From Paraphaeosphaeria minitans (Eukaryota > Ascomycota > Dothideomycetes > Pleosporales > Didymosphaeriaceae): DNA of 64,000 nt. The stretch covers positions 62,001 through 126,000 of the forward strand of contig WJXW01000013.1 of the NCBI GenBank assembly GCA_015832175.1, written 5' to 3'. This document shows, in pieces, positions 10,450 through 22,690 of the stretch (the stretch's first letter is position 1; each line of letters begins with the position of its first letter). The notes below the pieces were generated by a model. The model was not told where the DNA came from and ran no database searches. It saw nothing but the letters and a program-made list of their open reading frames with translations. Made by a program: the position numbers and the translations under genes.

Positions 10450-12427
10450 TATTCTTCTCTATAGGCTAAATAGCACTATTATTATACCTATAGTCCCCTT
10501 AGGCGGCTTTAAAGCAGTCTAGAGCTATAGTGTCTATAATATATTTAACTAGCACCTAAGTTAGTAATACCTACTTAGTCTACTTTACTAGCGCCTATTA
10601 TTGTTTTTCTTAGGTATTCTTAATATATAGGACCTCCTCTACACTCTATTCGCGTAGGTCTAGATCTGCTTCTTTTAGCTCTAAGGCTAGGCCTAGCTAG
10701 GTATTAGCCTAGGTCTAACTAGGTAGGGGATTATCTACCGCTCACTTAAGGAGGTTAATATAGATAGTTTTATAGAGATTACTAGGCAGGTTTAGTGTTA
10801 CTATAAATAGAGATAGTATAGCTATTATAGTGTATTTAACTTTAAGCTAGTTAAATTTCTTCTTTAGCTAGTTAGTTTTTATATTACGTAGTAAGAACTA
10901 TACCTTATCTTTAACTTAGGATTGCTCTATAGGGTAGTAAGTATAGTTTATAGCCTCTATAGTGCGCTACTATGTATAAGTAATAGTAGTTTAGGCTAAA
11001 GCTATCCCTCTTTTAAAGTAGTCTAGAAAGTGCTTTACCCTCCTAGTAGAGGTGTAGGTAGACTCTACTAGTAAAGGGATTCTTTTAAAGAGATTAATAT
11101 AATATCTATTTAGTAAAAAGTTTAGGCTTAGGCCTATAGTAGTATATACTCTATTATTTAATATAAGCTAGTAGGCTAGGAGGTAGTCTAGCCAGTCTAT
11201 CTATTTAAAGTTAACTATAATATAGAGGACTAAGAGTACCTTCTAGTTTATCCTCTCTATGCTGCTGTTAGTCTAGAGGTAGTATATTATAGAGAGGAGT
11301 TATTTTATTCTAGTTAATTTATACAGTGTAGTCTAGAACTTTCCTAGCTAGTCTAAGCCTCTGTCTATAATTAGTAAGGTAGGGAAGCTATAGAACTACT
11401 ACTATATATTATAGAAGTAGGCTATATAGTACTCTACTATTATAGAAACTACAGCTTCTAGTTATATATACTTTAATAGCCTATTAGTAATTATAAGCAG
11501 GTATCGCGGTGCTGCTATAGAGGCCTAGGAGAGGTTTACTATAAAATCTATTAAAAGTTATATCTAGTACTAGTCTATAATTAGGAGTAGCTATAGGAGA
11601 CCTTACTACTTTTACTAGTCTATATACGCTTCTATATAGTAGCAATTATATATAAATTAGGCAATATCTTTAGATATATTATCCTAGTAGTAGTCCTAGT
11701 AGATAATCTTAAACGTAGAGTTCTTCCTAAGATAGCCTATAACTAGAGACTTATATACGCGCTATATAATAGTAGTAGTAAAAGGTTTCTAAGCTAGGAC
11801 CTAAAGGACTCCTTACTATAGGAAGGACCTATATACACTAATTATATAGTCCTTAATTTATTAGGAGGTAGCAGCTACTATAAAGAATATATAGTTACTA
11901 TAGCGCACTACTTTAAGCCTAATATAGTAAAGGGGGAACTCTACTATAGCTATGTCCTAGAGTGCCTATAGATACGTGTTAGTAAAGATCTAAGCCCCTA
12001 CTAGCGCTGTTAAAAACTACGTCTACACTAGGGTAGCCTAAACAGTCCTAGATACTATTAGTAGGGCGTTTATTCTTATCTACTAGGCTATATCCTACTT
12101 ACGCTAGCTTAGTGCGTCTAGTCTAGCTATCTAGAATCTAGACTAGTAGTAAAGGTAAAAGTAAAAGGTAAAAAGTAACTCTAACTACTAGTGCTAGCGC
12201 TTACTTAATTTTTAGATCTTTATAAAGTATTTAAAGTTCTTATAGTCTATTAGAATCTTAAAAGGGCGCACTACTTCTATTAGCTCTAGTCTCTATACTT
12301 ATAGGGCCTATATAATTATAAGCAGCTCTTTATCGTGAATAGTGTAGTTCCGCTAGGCTAGTGTTAGGGCCGTAGAGTAGTAGGCTATAGGGTGCTAGAT
12401 CCCCTTAATATATTAAAAGAGGTAGGC
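10450..12427 (-). pseudogene. Chromovirus B1 pol, chromodomain, integrase and RNase H part
   Basis: This aligns to B3 36436-38413 and, reversed, to the B2 polyprotein. Read leftwards from 12427 it covers RNase H, integrase (about 11900-10850) and the chromodomain (about 10820-10520). Integrase landmarks on the minus strand include PRYLFVITNRLLKYI-like remains near 11500. Frequent in-frame stops agree with RIP. The RNase H coding sequence is broken by B2 at 12428 and continues at 19574. Confidence 0.8.
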
Positions 12428-12432
12428 TCTAG

Positions 12433-12624
12433 TGTAATAGGCTAGGGTATAGCCCTAGCCTTTAGAAGGATCTTAAGGAAAGGAACTGCCCTAAAGAAGT
12501 AGACCTACTAAGGAAAACTCTTCTTATAAGCGGCACACCCCCCTATAGAGACTTAATACCTAGAATTTATTCTTTATATTTAGCACTTATAGTTCTATTT
12601 ACTCTCTAAGGCTAGCCTATAATA
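12433..12624 (+). repeat. 5' LTR of chromovirus B2
   Basis: The 192-bp LTR starts tgtaataggc and ends cctataata. It is followed by the probable primer-binding stretch cattctaggtcttctag, which also borders the 5' LTRs of B1 (just left of 43381) and B3 (just left of 41308), reversed. Confidence 0.92.
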
Positions 12625-12639
12625 TTACATTCTAGGTCT

Positions 12640-13790
12640 TCTAGAAAAGATTTGTTTAAAGGAATAGAGAAACATAATAGAGTCTAGAATAACTTACTAA
12701 TAGATATCTCTAATATCGCTAAGTTAGTAGAACAACTATAGAACTTAATTACTACTAGAGATAAAGACTACTCTACTATATAAATACTATAACTCTAGAA
12801 TAAAGAGCTGCGCGAGCTCTTTATACGCTAATAGGCCTACGCTAGCACTGCCTTAGGCCTATCTACCTCTACTATAGGGGGTAGATCCCTATTTACTAGT
12901 ATAGACTAGCTAATTTTATAGCATAAACTACTCCTAAACCTAACTAAGTTTAGGGGCTTAAAGACACAGTTTAGGGTTTAGAAGGTTATAATAGATTATA
13001 AGCTCTAGGCTAATAAGCAGTTTATTAGCTCCCCCTAAGAAGAATAGGCGCTAATATAAGACTGCCTAGATAATAGTTCTTAAGAAATAGTAGCAGCCTT
13101 CTACTAAATTATGGGGACAGATAGCTAGTTTAACCTATAGACGTTTATATAGTACTTTACCTTTATATACGCTAATAAATACGCCTAGTAAAAGACTAAA
13201 GCACGCTTTAATAGAATTAGGTAGGGCCCTAAAGAGAGTTTCTTAAACTTTTACATCTACTTTAAATAGACCTTAGTAGAGGTAAGTAGTAGCTAGTAGA
13301 ATAACACTAAGAAACTGCGTAAGTTACACTATATAATCTAGCGTAATATTTATATAGTCACCCTTAACCGCAACGTTTCTAAAGGGGACTATAACATAAC
13401 TATTACTAGATTTTTATAAATCGCAGTAGACCTTAAAATAAAGGCCCTAGAGCATAAGCTTACTACTTAAGCTACCTCCTATAAGGGTGGCTAGCCCCCT
13501 CCTAAAAACAGTAATAGTAACGTTTATATAACTCTTATAGCGGCTTTAACCTTAACCTAGCCCTAGGCTAGTAGGGAGGCAGGTAAGCAGCGCCTAAACT
13601 AGATATCTAAATATATCTTCTAGTAACACTAGGACGTAGGTGTATGCACTCGCTATAGTAAGTCTAACTATATAGCTAGAGCCTACTTTAATGTAATTTT
13701 ACTTTAGGCAATTATAACCTAATTTTAGTATAATAAGATAAGTATCTAGTTAAGAAAAGAATAGCCCCTAGTCTAGCGCTAATATAAAAA
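12640..13790 (+). pseudogene. Chromovirus B2 gag
   Basis: This capsid and nucleocapsid region lies directly after the primer-binding stretch. The N-terminal part is Gln/Asn/Leu-rich and looks helical. The middle has FKQTLVEV-type capsid remains. Near 13645 the frame reads CTRYSKSNYIARAYF, a CCHC zinc knuckle in which two Cys have become Tyr. Borders are approximate; stops occur at former Gln and Trp codons. The equivalents are 40142-41292 in B3 and 42213-43363 in B1. Confidence 0.75.
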
Positions 13791-13889
13791 CTAAGCGTAA
13801 TAGTATTAATAGAGGTATAATTAGGGTAAGCTGCGATAGTTAGAGTAGCTAAGGCTAGAGTAGGTATAAATAGGCCTACTCCTACCCTC

Positions 13890-16800
13890 TACGTCTTCCT
13901 TAACAGTATATAGTATATAGAGGCCCTAATTAATATAGGGTGTAAATACTTCGCAGTAATTAGCCCTAAGCTAGTAGATTTACTCTTACTATAGTATATT
14001 ATAATTCTAGCCTAGGAGCTAGAATAGGCTACTAGGTTATTACTATAGACCTTTATTATAGAAATAGTAGTAGTGTCTTATAATATATCTAGGTAGTAAT
14101 AGACCCTTTACGCTTATATAATCCCTAACCTCTACTAGAATATAGTTCTAGAGGCCCCCTAGCTAGCTAAGTCTAAGGTAGTAGTAGATATTTATAGTAG
14201 TAAAATTATAATTAGCGTAGCTAGGGGTCTTATCGCTCTTAATACTTAGGTAGTAAAAAGGCAAAGCCTCTTTACTACGCTAGTAAATAAGGAGGATAAT
14301 ATAATACTCTTTAATACTCTAGATAAAGACTAGGAAGGGGTATTTCTAACTTCGCTTTAGGATATTACTTAAATACTTGTAATAACGCTTCCTTATATAA
14401 TAGAACCTCTACCCCTTTATAACGTAGCGGGGCTAGGCCTTACTAAAGATAGTAGGACTCTTCCCCTAGAACTAGTAGAGTACACGCTATCTTTAATAAG
14501 ACTAAAGCGTCTAGCCTCCTACTATACTAGGGTATATTAGACTACTATATTTACCTAAAGTAGACCTTAAGCGGCTCCTTCCTAAGACTGCTCTAGGGCC
14601 TACTATATAGTATATCTAGAGATTAGCTAGCGGAACTCTAGTACTAACTTATAGAGCTTATAGATAAAGGCTAGATATAAGCTAACTCCTTTTTAGTACG
14701 TGCTTTAGTCCTTCTAGCCCTAAAGCCTAGGGGAAAATAGCGCCTATATATTAACTATTAGAAGATTAACGCGATCTCTAAGCTAGATTAGTACTTTTTT
14801 CTACTTATTAAAGAGACACTACGCACCCTCTTCTAGACTACTTAGTTTATAAAGATAGATATCTGCGCTGCTTTCTATAAGCTATAAGTTATAAAGGGGG
14901 AAGAACACTACACTATATTCTATACCTAGTTTAGCCTCTTTAAGTGGTTAGTAGTTCTATTTAGACTAACTAGGGCACCTACTATATTCTAGCGCTATAT
15001 TAATAGCGCTCTAAAGGATACCCTAGGCGATATATATACAGCTTACCTAGATAATATCCTTATCTATATAATAAGGCCCTTACACTAACACTAGAACTAT
15101 ATATAATAAGTGCTAGGACTCCTATAAGAAGCTAGACTATATATAGACCTAGGGAAATGTAAATTTACAATAATAGAGGTTAGGTACCTAAAGTATCTTA
15201 TTATAGTAGGCAAGGCTATTTACCCTAATTTAGTAAAGATATAAGTAATTAATTAATAAGACGCCCCCTTTATAGTATATATAGTCTACTACTTTATTAG
15301 CTTTACTAACTTCTATTATAACTTCCTCCCCTAATTCTCTAAGTAGGCTGTACCCCTACATGCCCTTACTAAGAAAAGGGTCCTATTTTAATAAGGCCCT
15401 AGGGAATAAGAGGCCTTCTAGGCCCTAAAGGACATATTTATATAGGGCCCTATCCTAGCGCTCTAGGACCTAGAGCGCAACACGCTAGTAGAGGCGGACT
15501 ACTTAGGTAGCGCTACTAGGGCCTACCTCTCCTAATATATTAAGGGGATTTAGCACCTTATAGCCTACTACTCTATAGCCCTAACACTAGCCTAGCGGAA
15601 CTATACTATTTATAATAAAGAGCTACTTATAATTATGTAGGCCCTATAAGTATAAAAACTAGAGCTAATAGAAGTAGTACGCCCTTTTAAGATTCTAATA
15701 GACTATAAGAACCTTAAATATTTTATAAAAATCTAAAAATTAAGTAAGCGCTAGCACTAGTAGTTAGAGTTACTCTCTACCTTTTACTTTTACCTCTACT
15801 ACTAGTCTAGATCCTAGGTAGCTAGACTAGACGCACTAAGCTAGTGTAAGTAGAATATAGCCTAATAAATAAGAATAAACGCCCTACTAATAGTGTCTAG
15901 AACTATCTAGACTACCCTAGTGTAGACGCGATCTTTAACAGCACTAGTAGGGGCTTAGATTTTTACTAACACATATCTATAGGCACTCTAGAATATAGCT
16001 ATAGTAGAGTTCCCCCTCTACTATATTAGGCTTAAGGTAGTGCGCTATATTAACTATATGTTCTTTATAGCGGCTGCTACTTTCTAATAAATTAGGGACT
16101 ATATAATTAGTGCGTATAGGTCCTTCCTATAGTAAGAAGTCCTTTAGGTCCTAGCTTAGAAACCTCTTACTACTACTATTATATAGTATATATATAAGTC
16201 TCTAGTTATAGGCTATCCTAGGAAGAACTCCACGTTTAAGATTATTTACTAGGACTACTACTAGAATAATATATCTAAAGATATTACCTAATTTATACGT
16301 AATTACTACTGTGTAAGAGCGTATATAGACTAGTAAAAGTAGTAAAGTCTCCTATAGCTACTCCTAATTATAGACTAGTACTAGGCGCAACTCTTAATAG
16401 ATTTTATAGTAGACCTCCCTTAGGCCTCTATAGCAGCACCGCGATACCTATTTGTAATTACTAATAGGCTGTTAAAGTATATACAACTAGAAGCTATAAT
16501 TTCTATAATAGTAGAGTACTATATAGCCTACTTCTATAATATATAGTAGTAGTTCTACAACTTCCCTACCTTACTAATTATAGACAGAGGCTTAGACTAG
16601 CTAGGGAAGTTCTAGACTACACTATATTAATTAACTAGAATAAAATAACTCCTCTCTATAATATACTACCTCTAGACTAACAGCAGTATAGAGAGGATAA
16701 ACTAGAAGGTACTCTTAGTTCTCTATATTATAGTTAACTTTAAATAGATAGACTGGCTAGACTACCTCCTAGCCTACTAGCTTACGTTAAATAATAAAGT

Positions 16801-17440
16801 ATTTACTACTATAGGCCTAAGCCTAAACTTTCTACTAAATAGATATTATATTAATCTCTTTAAGAGAATCCCCTTACTAGTAGAGTCTACTTACACCCCT
16901 ACTAAAAGGGTAAAGCACTTTCTAGACTACCTTAAAAGAGGGATAGCTTTAGTCTAGACTACTATTACCTATAGATAGTAGCGCACTATAGAGGCTATAA
17001 ACTACACTTACTACTTTATAGAGTAATTCTAAATTAGAAATAAGATATAGTTCTTGCTATATAATATAAAAACTAACTAGCTAAAGAAGAAACTTAACTA
17101 GCTTAAAGTTAAGTACACTATAATAGCTATACTATCTCTATTTATAATAACGCTAGACCTATCTAGTAATCTCTATAAGACTGTCTATATTAATCTCCTT
17201 AAGTGAGTAGTAGATAATCCCCTACCTAGTTAGATCTAAGCTAACGCCTAGCTAGGCCTAGCCCTAGAGCTAGAAGAAACAGACCTAGACCTATATAAAT
17301 AGGAAGTAGAAGAGGTCCTACGCATTAAAAACACTTAGGGAAAATAATAATAGGCGCTAGTAAAATAAACTAAGTAGGTATTACTAACTTAGGTGCTAGT
17401 TACAAATATTATAAATACTATAGCTCTAGACCGCTTTAAG
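13890..17440 (+). pseudogene. Chromovirus B2 pol: protease, RT, RNase H, integrase, chromodomain
   Basis: Protease lies at about 13915-14180, where ALINTGCKYFAVISP is visible and the D(T/S)G motif has become NTG. RT spans about 14700-15300: KIDICAAFYKL near 14857, and YLDN at 15044-15055 replacing YLDD. RNase H covers about 15440-15850, including EADYLGS and a DALSQ-like end. Integrase covers about 16050-17100, with ISKDITQFIRN, LIDFIVDLPQ and PRYLFVITNRLLKYI, then LYYLQTNSSIERIN in the DDE core. The C-terminal chromodomain is at about 17130-17430, with EVEEVLRIKN and LVKQTKQVLLTQ remains. The order is typical of fungal chromoviruses. Both key Asp changes (protease and RT) are G-to-A RIP products. 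Confidence 0.88.
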
Positions 17441-18319
17441 GCCGCCTAGGGGAACTATAGGTATAATAATAGTTCTATCTAGCCTATAAAAAAGAACATA
17501 TAAATATTATAAAGAAAGCTATAATAGGTATTTAAGAATTTATTCCCTTACTAACCTAGTAGAGGCGCTATTTATCTAAAAACTACTAAAAGCTATTAGC
17601 TTTAGGGTTGCTATAACTAAAGTAGCACTAAAGTAACACTAAATAAGAATAAAAAGGGGCTATAATAACTATATTACTCTTCGCACTAGTAGTAGCAGCA
17701 CTTAGAAGGGTGCACTAAGCTAGCCCTAAATAAAAGCTTAGGTAGAGTTACTCTATAAGGCTTTTAATATAGGTTAAAGGGTATACGCTGTTAGGCTAGG
17801 GCTACTAGGAGAGTAAAGCGGTGTTAGCTAGGAACTATCCTAAGTCGCTCTATAATAGTAGTAAGTAGGTTAGTAGTCTACGCTTAGGTCTAGATTATTT
17901 TATTTAGGCGCTAGCCTATGCTCTCCTTAAATCGCTAGATATAATTTTCTATATTATTTATCTACCCCGCTATATTATTAGCTAACGCTACTAGATTCTA
18001 ATTATAGTTACTACTACGCTAGGCTAGAGTTATCTAGAGCAAAGGTGCCCCTAGGGCTATATCTAAACTAGAGGGGGCGACTACTATTCTATTACTACGC
18101 TAAGGTAGGGGTATAGTAAGGAAGTCTAGTTTCTAGATTAGGCTAGAGTTCTTAAGTGCCAAGTTTAGGTACTACTTATACTACTAGGCTAAGTAGTAGA
18201 ACTTTACTATAAAGGTACGCAGCGTTCTAGTTATAGGCTTCTAGGGGTTAGTGCTATATATTCTAGAATTATAGATATACAAATTACTATTAACCTAGCC
18301 TTACTTTATATATTTAATC
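17441..18319. other. 3' region of B2 between chromodomain and antisense ORF
   Basis: No sense-strand protein is recognisable. On the minus strand a short Cys cluster (KCCCHxCKE, near 17680-17720) followed by a Pro-rich SPLLFPPSV stretch may be the C-terminal part of the antisense ORF in a shifted frame. The same block is at about 9630-10440 in B1 and 35610-36430 in B3. Confidence 0.35.
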
Positions 18320-18907
18320 TAGAGGCGTAGAGCCTACCTTAGGCCTAGGTTATTAGTAAAGAGGGCAGAATTATACTAGTAAGTAGCCTTAGTGTAATAG
18401 TAGGCACTATAAGAGTAGCCCTAGAATAGTTAATAGCTGTATAAACATTAATAATAGTCTAGAATATAAGGCTATAGACTTACTCTATATACCTAAGCTA
18501 TCTTAGGTGCCTAATATATTTAATATATATAAGGCCTATATTAGGGTTAGCTAGCTCTTTATCTAAACTATCTTTTTAAAGGACCGCGCTCTTAGTAATC
18601 TAGAGCCGCTTTAGAGTATAAGTAGAAGTAATAGGGTTAGAGTAATTAGCTAGTACACGCCTCTTAGAGGTTATAAAGGGGTAAAGGTAATTACTACTAT
18701 TAGACTACTACGTAGGCGTGTTAAAGCTGTAGAGAATTTCTTTTACTTTAGTGTTATTAATCTCCTCTTTAGTGTGCGCATAGCTAGGCTTAGTAAGGCA
18801 CTAGTTTAGGTTTAGAGAGTTATTACTACTACTACTACTAGGACTAAAGATATCTACTAAGGCAGCGCTACTTTAGAGGCTATTATTAATAATATTAACA
18901 TTAGCTG
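18320..18907 (-). pseudogene. Antisense ORF in the 3' region of chromovirus B2
   Basis: This is the counterpart of the plus-strand ORF at 9034-9630, here on the minus strand because B2 is inverted relative to B1. The same KEEINNAKVEEIL-like and FITSKRRVLA-like segments can be located by alignment of the three B copies. The interval is placed by offset from the LTR end and is approximate. Function unknown. Confidence 0.35.
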
Positions 18908-19376
18908 CAGCTATAAATAGAACACTAAAAAAAAAGGCTAAAAGGCTAATAAGAGTAAAGGGGCGCATAGCGTAGGAATAGGAGGAGAACTAGATTAGGG
19001 CTAGAAGGAGGTAAGGATAAAGGTAGTTATAGATAATTAAGGAAGTTAGAATAGGCGTAGATTAGAGTTAGTATAAGAAAGAGAGAGTAGAGAAAGGAAG
19101 AAAAAAGGTAAAGTAATATAGATATAAAAAGACCATAATAGCAACGCACTACTAAAGTAATAGATATATAATAATTATATTAGAAAGGGTAGGAGCGCTG
19201 TCCTATCGCCTTATAATAATAAAGTAAATAAATAAACCGCCTAATAAGGGCCCTTGCCCTAAGGCCGCCTTAGGGCCACCTCTACACTACTACCTTACTA
19301 TAGTATAATACTCTTAAGATCTCTAAAGCTTACTTTATAACTACAAGATGTTTTAGACTAAGTAAGGTCTAGGGTA

Positions 19377-19568
19377 TATAATAGGCTAGAACATAGCCCT
19401 AGCCTTTAGAAAGATCTTAAGAAAAGGAACTGCCCTAAAGAAGTAGACTTACTAAGGAAAACTCTTCTTATAAGTAGTATACCCCCCTATAGAGACTTAA
19501 TACCTAGAATTTATCCTTTACATTTGGCACTTATAGTTCTGTTTACTCTCTAAGGCTAGCCCATAACA
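19377..19568 (+). repeat. 3' LTR of chromovirus B2
   Basis: This 192-bp LTR starts tataataggc (TG to TA) and ends cccataaca. The TSD tctag follows at 19569-19573, then the host B1 sequence resumes. Confidence 0.92.
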
Positions 19569-19573
19569 TCTAG

Positions 19574-20492
19574 TAGCGCCACCTAAGTAGTCTACCTCTA
19601 CTAGTATATTACGCTCTAGGTTCTAGAGCGCCAGAATAGGGCTCTATATAAATATATCCTTTAGAACCTAGAAGGCCTCTTATTCCCTAGGGCCCTATTA
19701 AAATAGGACCCTTTTCTTAGTAAGGGTATATAGGGGTATAGCCTACTTAAAGAATTAGGGGAGAAAGTTGTAATAAAAGTTAGTAAAGCTAATAAAGTAG
19801 TAAACTACATACACTATAGAGGGGGCGTTCTATTAATTAATTACTTATATCTTTACTAGATTAGGGCAAATAGCCTTACCTACTATAATAAGATACCCTA
19901 GGTACCTAACCTCTATTATCGCGAATTTACATTTCCCTAGGTCTATATATAGTCTAGCTTTCTATAGGAGTCCTAGCACTTATTATATATAGTCCTAGTG
20001 TTAGCGTAGGGGCCCTATTATATAGATAAGGACATTATCTAGGTAAGCTATATATATATTACCTAGGGTATCCTTTAGAGCGCTATTAATATAGCGCTAG
20101 AATATAGTAGGTGCCCTAGTTAGTCTAAATAGAACTACTAACTACTTAAAGAGGCTAAACTAGGTGTAGAATATAGTATAGTATTCTTCCCTCTCTATAA
20201 CTTATAGCTTATAGAAGGTAGCGCAGATATCTACCTTTATAAACTAAGTAGCCTAGGAGAGGGTGTGTAGTATCTCTTTAATAAGTAGAAGGAGGTATTA
20301 ATCTAGCTTAGAGATTACGTTAATCTCCTAATAGTTAATATATAGGCGCTATTTCCCCTTAGGCTTTAGGGCTAGAAGGACTAAAGCACTTACTAAAAAG
20401 AAGCTAGCTTATATCTAGCCTTTATTTATAAGTTCTATAAGTTAGCGCTAGAGTTCTGTAAGCTAATCTCTGGATATGCTGTATAGTAGGCC
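19574..20492 (-). pseudogene. Chromovirus B1 pol, piece 2 (reverse transcriptase)
   Basis: This continues B1 after B2 and aligns to B3 38419-39340. On the minus strand it carries the RT catalytic box as YLDN (around 20043-20054) and the KIDIxAAF region. It ends at aggcc (20488-20492), the TSD of element C3. Continuity with 12427 on the left and 34270 on the right is supported by B3, where the three pieces are adjacent. Confidence 0.85.
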
Positions 20493-20706
20493 TATAAGGT
20501 CTAGTTATAGGCAATAGTACTTACTTTACACTAGGAAGGATAGTAAAAGGAAACTTAGTAGCATTAATAGAATAATACTTATCTTATATAGAGTTAGGGC
20601 GTAGTATAGGTTTTACGCACCTAGCTTACTTAGCGTATAGGCCCTCTATAAGTTCTTAGCGCTAAATACTATAACACTATAATAATATTATAATCTACTT
20701 ATTACA
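20493..20706 (-). repeat. 3' LTR of chromovirus C3
   Basis: This 214-bp LTR starts tataaggtctag and ends cttattaca. It matches 34049-34264 and, inverted, 45271-45486. Confidence 0.9.
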
Positions 20707-21053
20707 GAACCTCCCCCTCTAGCTATAGTCCTCTGTAGTATACTATGGCCTTAATAAAAACCTTACCCTATAGGAAAAGAAAAGAGTGTCTATAGGGGTG
20801 TATATTACGTACGTAATAGCAGCGCGTTGTAAGTAAATAGCGCACGTTATAAATACATCGCGTGTATTATTTATTGTAAGGCTCTTACGCCTTCTGTTTA
20901 CTGTAGCCTCTTGTAATATAGGGTAATAGGGCTATATAGTGTTAATATTGTTTTAATCTTCGTGTGCTCTCTACCTATATAATATATATATATAACTTAT
21001 TTTTAGTATAGACAGAGCGCTTAATTTTTAAATAACCTTCTTAATTACCTAAG
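20707..21053. other. 3' untranslated region of C3 with polypurine tract
   Basis: It contains the pyrimidine run at 20709-20724, which on the coding (minus) strand is the polypurine primer for plus-strand synthesis. Next comes AT-rich sequence with short runs of TA repeats near 20980-20996. No coding potential is recognised. The block is repeated, inverted, at 44927-45270 in C1. Confidence 0.6.
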
Positions 21054-21995
21054 ATGCTATACTACCTAGTACCTAAATATATTAAGAAGTCTAATCTCTA
21101 TAATACTACTACCTTTGTGTTTAGTGGAGATACTAAGTGTGTAAACTATAACGTAGTGCTTATAACTTATATACGCTGCGTATAGAACTTAGTAAAGCTC
21201 TTTAAAAACTATGCTAAAGATAGTAATAAGCACTATAACTATTATATTAAAGGTAATTATAGAGGGTATAACTTAGTATGTCTAGAGTTACGCGTTATAT
21301 ATACGCTTTAGCTAATACTTATAGGTGCTAAAGGCGATAAATAGGCGCCTTAATTACCTATACGCCTTTTGTAACCGCTACTATATTATAGTTATAGAGA
21401 CCCTAGGCGGGTAGCGTAAGATAGATAAGTATATAAAGGTAGTAGGCCTAAAGCTAGCTTATTACTAGAAGTAATTTAATTTAGAGCTAGCTAACTACTA
21501 GCGTATTATAGCTTATATTAGTATACCTATAAGTGTAGCGATCTAGGTACCTACTACTAGCCCTTAGTATCTAGGCTTAATCCTAGTAAAGTAGTGTTAG
21601 ATTACTAATACTCTTAAGGCGGTTATTCCCCTTATATAGTAGATAGTAAGTTCGCACTTTTCCTACACTTAAAACGCATATTAATAACTTATTCTAGATT
21701 AACTTAGTGTTTACTCCTCGCCGTAATAAGGGCAACTTAGATAATAGTGACAAAGAGAGTAGGAAAGAGGTTACTACTAGAGGTGTAGTAGGCAAGAATA
21801 GTAAAAATAGTAAAAATAATAAGAATAATAAGTAGTAAGGGCGTAGGTAGCGCGTAGTTTAGTTAGATTACTTCTTAGAAGCTAGCCTATAGGCTTTAGG
21901 TAAATACTTCTAATAAGCTATAAGTGCTCCCTAAGCTATAGTGCTTCATAATAATATATATTATATTTACGTTCTATGTACTCTTATTATATTCC
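21054..21995 (+). pseudogene. Antisense Cys-rich ORF of chromovirus C3
   Basis: This is a plus-strand frame from ATG 21054, opposite to gag-pol and next to the 3' LTR. It begins MLYYLVPKYIKKSN and continues through TKCVNYNVVLITYIRCV and HYNYYIKGNYRGYNLVC. The many Tyr at regular spacing, next to surviving Cys, look like a former run of CxxC-type pairs. The last third is Lys/Asn/Ser-rich (near 21785-21840); the best frame there differs from the first, so a frameshift is likely. The end is interrupted by copia D at 22001. It is split between C1 (44426-44926, inverted) and C2 (47699-48110). Function unknown; a zinc-binding, nucleic-acid-associated role is only a guess. Confidence 0.45.
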
Positions 21996-22000
21996 TTACT

Positions 22001-22238
22001 TGTCCATACAGTTTATTGTATAAGTAGCACTAGGTGAAGTAGGGGCCTACCTACCTGTAGGGACCCGCACAAGGACCCACTACTTAGGTTAGCGCTAAGA
22101 GGCAGAGACTTTATAAAGCCCTTAGTGCCCCTTTATATAATAGACAAGACGTAATTAATTAAACCTACTTCTTACCCTTTACACAATAGTATACTATTAA
22201 CCCTTAAATACTTAATTACAGATTAAGCCAAACCTACA
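22001..22238 (+). repeat. 5' LTR of copia D, short form
   Basis: This 238-bp LTR starts tgtccatacag and ends aaacctaca. It lacks the 73-bp duplication of the long form. Confidence 0.93.
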
Positions 22239-22690
22239 CTAATTAGTAGTTAATTCTAATTAACTATAAACTAGCAAGGTCTAAAGACAGAGCGCCCTAT
22301 AAGCTAAATACGCAGGCTCTATATTATTACCTTTACTAGAGATCGAATTTCAGATTGTATAATAAGCAGAAATAAAGCGCGCACATCTATAAAGAGTTAT
22401 ATAATCTAGTCTAAGCTATTCTATAGAAAAGAAAGGAGATAATACCTTTACTAGAGATTAAATTTTAGATTATACAACAAGCAGAAACAAAGCGCGCACA
22501 TCTATAAAGAGTCGCACAATCTAGTCTAAGCTATTCTATAGAAAAGAAAGGAGATAGTGAGCACATTCACAACCCTAAAAAACACGTCGTATAATTAAAC
22601 TAGCAACAACCAAACGCAAACACGTCGCACAATTAAACTAGCAACAACTAAACACAGATACGTCGCACGACCAAGAAAGATAACAATAAC
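22239..22690 (+). other. 5' leader of copia D with duplicated segment
   Basis: This untranslated leader contains two tandem copies of a ~112-bp segment, at about 22330-22441 and 22442-22555. Each includes gcgcgcacatctataaagag. It is followed by about three copies of a ~37-bp unit with cacgtcg...attaaactagcaacaac at 22583-22675. D'' has the same duplication (52040-52270, inverted), while D' and D''' have a single copy. Confidence 0.7.

Larger units (their letters stand above)
8379..12432 (-). mobile_element. Chromovirus B1, piece 1 (3' LTR, antisense ORF, chromodomain, integrase)
   Basis: B1 starts with tgttatagg at 8379 and ends with ca at 43572. The TSD is actac on the left and gctac on the right, a single RIP-type difference. 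Its four pieces (8379-12432, 19574-20492, 34270-34364, 41505-43572) sum to about 7.14 kb, the same size as the uninterrupted copies B2 and B3, and align end to end with B3. This piece is cut at 12428-12432 (tctag) by B2. Coding is on the minus strand. Confidence 0.9.
12433..19568 (+). mobile_element. Chromovirus B2, complete 7.1-kb copy
   Basis: This full-length Ty3/gypsy element on the plus strand has 192-bp LTRs (12433-12624 and 19377-19568). It is flanked by tctag at 12428-12432 and 19569-19573, and sits head to head inside B1. The uninterrupted target is visible in B3 near 38410-38420. The interior order is gag, protease, RT, RNase H, integrase, chromodomain, then about 1.9 kb with an antisense ORF. 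All coding parts carry RIP stops. Confidence 0.92.
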
